Of a stretch of 51,547 nt of DNA, positions 48,661 to 51,547 are shown piece after piece. The DNA lies in the NCBI GenBank assembly GCA_947447155.1, contig CANFIN010000009.1, positions 1-51,547 on the forward strand, given 5' to 3'. A model generated the notes under the pieces. That model did no database searches. It was not told the origin of the DNA and saw only the letters and a program-made list of their open reading frames with translations. This stretch comes from Bacteroidota bacterium (lineage in GTDB: Bacteria; Bacteroidota; Bacteroidia; AKYH767-A; OLB10). Numbering within the stretch: the first letter of the stretch is position 1; the number at the start of each line of letters is the position of its first letter. A program made the translations under genes and the position numbers.

Positions 48661-48668
48661 CAAAGGTA
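48661..48668 (-). promoter_or_regulatory. -7 element for the small lipoprotein gene
   Basis: TACCTTTG on the minus strand is a full TAnnTTTG match, with 20 bases between it and the chosen ATG at 48640. Confidence 0.5.
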
Positions 48669-48770
48669 TAAGATTCCAAGATAATTAATGCAGTATAAAT
48701 TGCGATAAATCAAAAACTTGATTCTTTGGAAAATATTGCACGGGGCTGTAATAATTCATAGCCTTTTATT

Positions 48771-48778
48771 TACCTTTG
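48771..48778 (+). promoter_or_regulatory. -7 element for rbfA-thyA-folA, nearly leaderless
   Basis: TACCTTTG matches TAnnTTTG fully and ends only 4 bases before the rbfA ATG at 48783. Transcription would therefore start at or just inside the start codon. Confidence 0.6.
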
Positions 48779-48782
48779 TTCT

Positions 48783-49145
48783 ATGGATTCCGTTCGTCAA
48801 CAGAAATATGCTAAACTAATTCAAAAAGAGCTGGGAGAAATTTTTCAGCGTGAAGGAAGAAATTGGTTTGGTCAACAATTTATCACAATAACTAGTGCTC
48901 GCGTTACATCTGACCTTGGATTAGCGCGAATACAATTGAGTATGTTTAAGGTTGCAGATCCAAAATCTATTTTAAAGCAATTGTCGATTCATAAAAATGC
49001 GATTCGAAAATCTTTAGGATTAAGAATTGGAAAACAAGCGCGCATAATTCCAGAATTAGAATTTTTTCATGATGACAGCCTTGATTATGTTGAAAAGATT
49101 GAAAAAATTTTTAAGAACCTGAATATTCCGCCAGAAGAAAAATAA
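48783..49145 (+). CDS. rbfA: Ribosome-binding factor A
   Basis: This 120-aa KH-domain protein is needed for 16S 5'-end maturation. It begins with the family-typical RQQKYAKLIQKELGEIFQ. ITSARVTSDLGLARIQLSMF and the segment ELEFFHDDSLDYVEKIEKI follow. It is the first gene of a compact rbfA-thyA-folA run. Confidence 0.93.
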   Translation: MDSVRQQKYAKLIQKELGEIFQREGRNWFGQQFITITSARVTSDLGLARIQLSMFKVADPKSILKQLSIHKNAIRKSLGLRIGKQARIIPELEFFHDDSLDYVEKIEKIFKNLNIPPEEK

Positions 49146-49154
49146 TTTATCGAT

Positions 49155-49949
49155 ATGCAACAGTACAACAATTTGCTGCGACATGTCATGCAGCATGGAA
49201 CGAAGAAAGAAGACAGAACTGGAACTGGAACTGTAAGCGTGTTTGGTTATCAGATGCGTTTTAATTTGCAAGATGGATTTCCTTTAGTAACAACAAAAAA
49301 AGTTCATACAAAGTCAATCATTCACGAATTACTTTGGTTTTTAAAAGGCGAAACAAATATTAAATATCTAAAAGATAACGGCGTATCAATCTGGGATGAG
49401 TGGGCAGACGAGAAGGGAGACCTTGGTCCTGTTTACGGTTATCAGTGGCGCTCATGGCCTTCTGCAAATGGTGAGCATATCGATCAGATATCACAATTAA
49501 TAGAGCAGATAAAAAAGAATCCTGACTCAAGAAGACTTTTAGTTAATGCCTGGAATGTGAGTGAAATTTCAAAAATGAAATTACCTCCATGTCATATTTT
49601 ATTTCAGTTTTATGTCGCTGATGGTAAATTAAGTTGTCAGTTATATCAACGCAGTGCAGATTTGTTTTTAGGTGTTCCTTTTAATATTGCTTCCTATGCA
49701 TTGCTTACACACATGGTGGCGCAAGTTTGCAATTTAGAAGTAGGTGAGTTTATACATACACTAGGTGATGCGCATATTTACTGCAATCACTTTGAACAGG
49801 TGAACTTACAATTAACGCGTGAGCCTCTACCCTTACCTACTTTAAAGTTAAATCCGGAAGTAAAAAATATTTTTGATTTTACTTACGAAGATATTGCCAT
49901 CGAAAATTATCAGTCGCACCCCGCTATTAAGGCTGTTGTAGCTGTTTAG
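49155..49949 (+). CDS. thyA: Thymidylate synthase
   Basis: This 264-aa protein is the same length as the E. coli enzyme. It methylates dUMP to dTMP using methylene-tetrahydrofolate. The catalytic cysteine is C146 in [23 protein letters not shown], the [20 protein letters not shown] substrate motif and the [12 protein letters not shown] motif are all present. folA follows 2 bases later and recycles the dihydrofolate produced. Confidence 0.98.
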   Translation: MQQYNNLLRHVMQHGTKKEDRTGTGTVSVFGYQMRFNLQDGFPLVTTKKVHTKSIIHELLWFLKGETNIKYLKDNGVSIWDEWADEKGDLGPVYGYQWRSWPSANGEHIDQISQLIEQIKKNPDSRRLLVNAWNVSEISKMKLPPCHILFQFYVADGKLSCQLYQRSADLFLGVPFNIASYALLTHMVAQVCNLEVGEFIHTLGDAHIYCNHFEQVNLQLTREPLPLPTLKLNPEVKNIFDFTYEDIAIENYQSHPAIKAVVAV

Positions 49950-49951
49950 TC

Positions 49952-50452
49952 ATGATAATATCCATCATTGTAGCCTTTGCGAATAATCGCGTGATTGGTA
50001 AAGACAACCAGTTAATTTGGCACCTGCCCAACGACCTTAAACATTTTAAGTCGATTACCAGTGGACATCCTGTGATTATGGGTCGTAAGACTTATGAATC
50101 AATTGGACGCTTATTACCCAACCGTAAAAATATTATTGTTACTCGTAATAGTGAATATCAGCTAGAAGGTGCGCATATTTTTAATTCGTTAGATGCAGCA
50201 ATTATTAGTTGTACTGGCGAAGAAGAAGTTTTTATAATTGGCGGGAGCGAAATTTACGGACATTCGTTGCCGTTAGCCCACAAACTTTACATTACCGAAG
50301 TGCTTCACGATTTTGAAGGCGATGCCTTTTTTCCTGAAATCAATTATGAAGAATGGAAATTAGTGAGCGAAGAGCAAGGTATAATTGATGAAAAGAATAA
50401 GTGGGAGCATCGGTTTAAATTGTATGCCCGTCATTTCGACTACGCTCAGTGA
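49952..50452 (+). CDS. folA: Dihydrofolate reductase, with C-terminus written in repeat DNA
   Basis: This 166-aa protein reduces dihydrofolate with NADPH. IIVAFANNRVIGKDNQLIWHLPNDLKHF, split by the catalytic-loop residues, followed by GHPVIMGRKTYESIG and RKNIIVTRN, is diagnostic. The last residues HFDYAQ and the TGA stop come from the first palindromic repeat (50430-50454). The native end therefore probably lay near LYAR, and a repeat insertion replaced the original terminus. The enzyme core is intact. Confidence 0.96.
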   Translation: MIISIIVAFANNRVIGKDNQLIWHLPNDLKHFKSITSGHPVIMGRKTYESIGRLLPNRKNIIVTRNSEYQLEGAHIFNSLDAAIISCTGEEEVFIIGGSEIYGHSLPLAHKLYITEVLHDFEGDAFFPEINYEEWKLVSEEQGIIDEKNKWEHRFKLYARHFDYAQ

Positions 50453-50454
50453 CC
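50430..50454 (+). repeat. REP-like palindrome copy overlapping the folA stop
   Basis: This is a forward copy of the palindromic motif (core TTTCGACTACGCTCAGTGACC from 50434). It supplies the last six codons and stop of folA. The right arm GTGACC is intact; the left arm is reduced to GTCAT. Confidence 0.8.
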
Positions 50455-50492
50455 GAGCATAAAACCTGCGCGCAGTAACCGATTATAAAACT

Positions 50493-50560
50493 GGCACTTC
50501 GACTTCGCTCAGTGACCTGTGTATTTATTTCATTGCAATTTATTCGACTTTGCTCAGTAC
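50493..50560 (+). repeat. Two further forward REP-like copies
   Basis: Copy one is at 50493-50517, with core CACTTCGACTTCGCTCAGTG. A degenerate copy is at 50543-50559 (TTCGACTTTGCTCAGTA). Both have the same orientation as the copy in folA. Between them and folA, 50469-50478 is a short palindrome CTGCGCGCAG. Confidence 0.75.
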
Positions 50561-50580
50561 AAAGTTTATCAATTACATTC

Positions 50581-50838
50581 GGTCACTGAGCGTAGCCGTA
50601 TCTATTTATCTATTCATTCTCGGTTATTTCGACTCCGCTCAATAACCTATTTAAATTACCCTTCTAGGTCACTGAGCGTAGTCGTATCTATTTGTCTATT
50701 CATTCTCGGTTATTTCGACTCCGCTCAATAACCTATTTAAATTACCCTTCTAGGTCACTGAGCTTAGCCGTATCTATTTGTCTATTCATTCTCGGTTATT
50801 TCGACTCCGCTCAATAACCTATTTAAATTACCCTTCTA
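50581..50838. repeat. Three tandem 86-bp units containing inverted REP-like palindromes
   Basis: Units start at 50581, 50667 and 50753, each exactly 86 bp and differing at only two or three positions. Each unit has a truncated reverse copy (GGTCACTGAGCGTAG...), a spacer TATCTATTTGTCTATTCATT, a complete forward copy (GGTTATTTCGACTCCG, then CTCAATAACC) and a tail TATTTAAATTACCCTTCTA. Forward copies lie at 50622-50647, 50708-50733 and 50794-50819. Mixed orientation in a fixed unit recalls the mosaic REP (BIME) organisation of other bacteria. No protein-coding role is likely. Confidence 0.9.
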
Positions 50839-51220
50839 GGTCGCTGAGCGTAGTCGAAGTGACCGTTGTTGAAGTTGTTTCCTGAAACAAGTCGAAAGAA
50901 ACTATCTTATAATTAGTTTCATTTTTACAAGTTGACAATTCTTTCAAAGTTTCTATATCACCTCTTATCAAGGCTGCTTTCTTTTCATTCGACCAACGTT
51001 GTATTTGCTTCTCCCTATTAAAAGCCTTCCAAATTTTATCAAAGGTTTCAAAATAGACTAAACGTACGGGCAAGTGTTTTTTTGTATGATTGGCACCTAA
51101 CCCATCTTGATGCATTTTAACTCGCTTAAATAAATTTATTGTACTTCCTACATAGTATGTATCATTCGAGCACTCCAAAATATACACGTATCCTCGAATT
51201 TGTTTTAGATATGAATTCAT
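50828..51220 (-). CDS. GIY-YIG family nuclease, C-terminus encoded by repeat DNA
   Basis: This 130-aa protein is a single-domain GIY-YIG endonuclease-like protein. YVYIL is at residues 11-15, YYVGS at 22-26, R33 and H37 follow, the probable catalytic glutamate is E70 in FNREKQ, and WSNEKKAALI comes after. All expected active-site positions are present. Roughly the last 12 residues (TVTSTTLSDLEG) and the stop lie in the palindromic repeat array, as if the array abutted and extended the gene. Its natural DNA substrate is not known. Confidence 0.85.
   Translation of the reverse strand: MNSYLKQIRGYVYILECSNDTYYVGSTINLFKRVKMHQDGLGANHTKKHLPVRLVYFETFDKIWKAFNREKQIQRWSNEKKAALIRGDIETLKELSTCKNETNYKIVSFDLFQETTSTTVTSTTLSDLEG
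50839..50864 (-). repeat. Complete reverse REP-like palindrome inside the GIY-YIG gene end
   Basis: The 26-bp motif has outer arms GGTCGCT and AGTGACC and an imperfect core (GAGCGTAGTCGA). It is the fourth unit start (50753 plus 86) and continues into unique sequence. It encodes about residues 119-127 of the nuclease on the minus strand. Confidence 0.85.
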
Positions 51221-51241
51221 TTAATAATTCAAATATTTCTA

Positions 51242-51272
51242 CAAAAATATTTTCATTATTTTAGAGTACGAA
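51242..51272 (-). promoter_or_regulatory. Candidate promoter of the GIY-YIG nuclease
   Basis: On the minus strand, TTCG (51272-51269), a 19-bp spacer and TATTTTTG (51249-51242) match TTTG-N19-TAnnTTTG with one mismatch in the -33 box. There are 21 bases from the -7 element to the ATG. Confidence 0.55.
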
Positions 51273-51317
51273 AGGTCTAATTGATAATTTAGCGATTAGT
51301 TAATAACTTAATCTAAA

Positions 51318-51547
51318 ATGAAAACCACCAAAACGCTTACTTTTCAGTGGCTAATAACATTAATTCCTATTGTTTATTATTTATCATTATGGAATCTCCT
51401 TCCTGAAGAAGTCCCTACTCATTACGATTTCAATTTACGCCCTGACGATTTTCACTCAAAAGGATTTATGCTTGGAGTGTTAATTTTTATGGGATTGATT
51501 GTAGTTGGAAGTTCAGCCATGATTCTCAATGGCAATTCAATTGATCC
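51318..51547 (+). CDS. DUF1648/SdpI-like membrane protein, N-terminal part (cut by window edge)
   Basis: The frame opens at the ATG at 51318 and runs off the window after about 76 residues. A first hydrophobic helix (WLITLIPIVYYLSLW) is followed by LLPEEVPTHYDFNLRPDDFHSKGF, which resembles DUF1648 (LPxxVPxHxxxxGxxDxxxsK). A second helix follows (MLGVLIFMGLIVVGSSAMIL). Proteins with this domain include SdpI-type immunity or signalling proteins, but the remainder is not visible. Confidence 0.6.
   Translation, partial: MKTTKTLTFQWLITLIPIVYYLSLWNLLPEEVPTHYDFNLRPDDFHSKGFMLGVLIFMGLIVVGSSAMILNGNSID

Noticed and set aside
50519-50731. A 70-codon open frame running through the palindromic repeats
   Set aside because: Its sequence is simply the repeat translated (SVTERSR and FDSAQ segments), it has no domain or promoter, and the frame is open only because the 86-bp unit lacks stops in it.
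50581-50838. Possible CRISPR array
   Set aside because: The units are tandem and identical over their whole 86 bp with no variable spacers, and no cas genes are present.

Overview
The window looks like chromosome from an AT-rich, gliding-type member of the Bacteroidota. It carries the type IX secretion core porP-gldK-gldL-gldM-gldN, gldA, a SprB-repeat adhesin with a CHU_C-type sorting domain, and a second PorP/SprF protein. Several start sites are preceded by the Bacteroidota -7 element TAnnTTTG, and Shine-Dalgarno sequences are essentially absent. No rRNA, tRNA, prophage, insertion sequence or CRISPR array was seen. The genus cannot be fixed from the sequence.

Layout. 1-5499 (minus): complex I genes nuoA-B-C-D-E-F and a nuoG cut by the window edge. 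5746-8047 (plus): carotenoid genes crtI-crtB. 8144-15801 (plus): a surface/motility locus with a 1168-aa SprB-repeat adhesin, a PorP/SprF protein, a PorE-like OmpA protein, a PAP2 phosphatase and a c-type cytochrome lipoprotein, closed by a strong bidirectional terminator. 15847-21574 (minus): gldN, gldM, gldL, gldK and porP in transcription order porP to gldN. 21800-25461 (minus): an arginase-fold protein with a degraded metal site, and topA. 25734-33500 (plus): a small outer-membrane protein, miaB, a sigma-54-type activator, lptE, a TPR protein, secG and groES-groEL. 33579-34874: murF. 34877-39186 (minus): acyl-CoA dehydrogenase, wza and wzc. 39272-45248: anmK, a small acidic protein, a DUF2461 gene, metK, gldA, rsgA and dtd. 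45254-50452: an MFS transporter, a MazG-like pyrophosphohydrolase, a CNNM/CBS membrane protein, a small lipoprotein, rbfA, thyA and folA. 50430-51547: a REP-like palindrome array, a GIY-YIG nuclease and the start of a DUF1648-like membrane gene.

How the genes work together. The adhesin carries a T9SS C-terminal signal and sits beside its probable PorP/SprF and PorE-like partners; the adjacent porP-gldKLMN block would supply the transport machine that exports it. lptE, the lipoproteins, wza-wzc, murF and anmK make up an envelope-biogenesis theme. rbfA, thyA and folA are translation and thymidylate housekeeping genes.

The least explained part is 50430-50864. Three near-identical 86-bp units made of inverted copies of one palindrome lie between convergent folA and the GIY-YIG gene. 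The last codons and stop of both genes are written in repeat sequence. I propose that this is a REP-type dispersed element family with a possible link to GIY-YIG nucleases. Other points of interest are the arginase-like pseudoenzyme beside the T9SS operon, the stacked palindromes upstream of groES, and near-leaderless starts at gldA, rsgA and rbfA.
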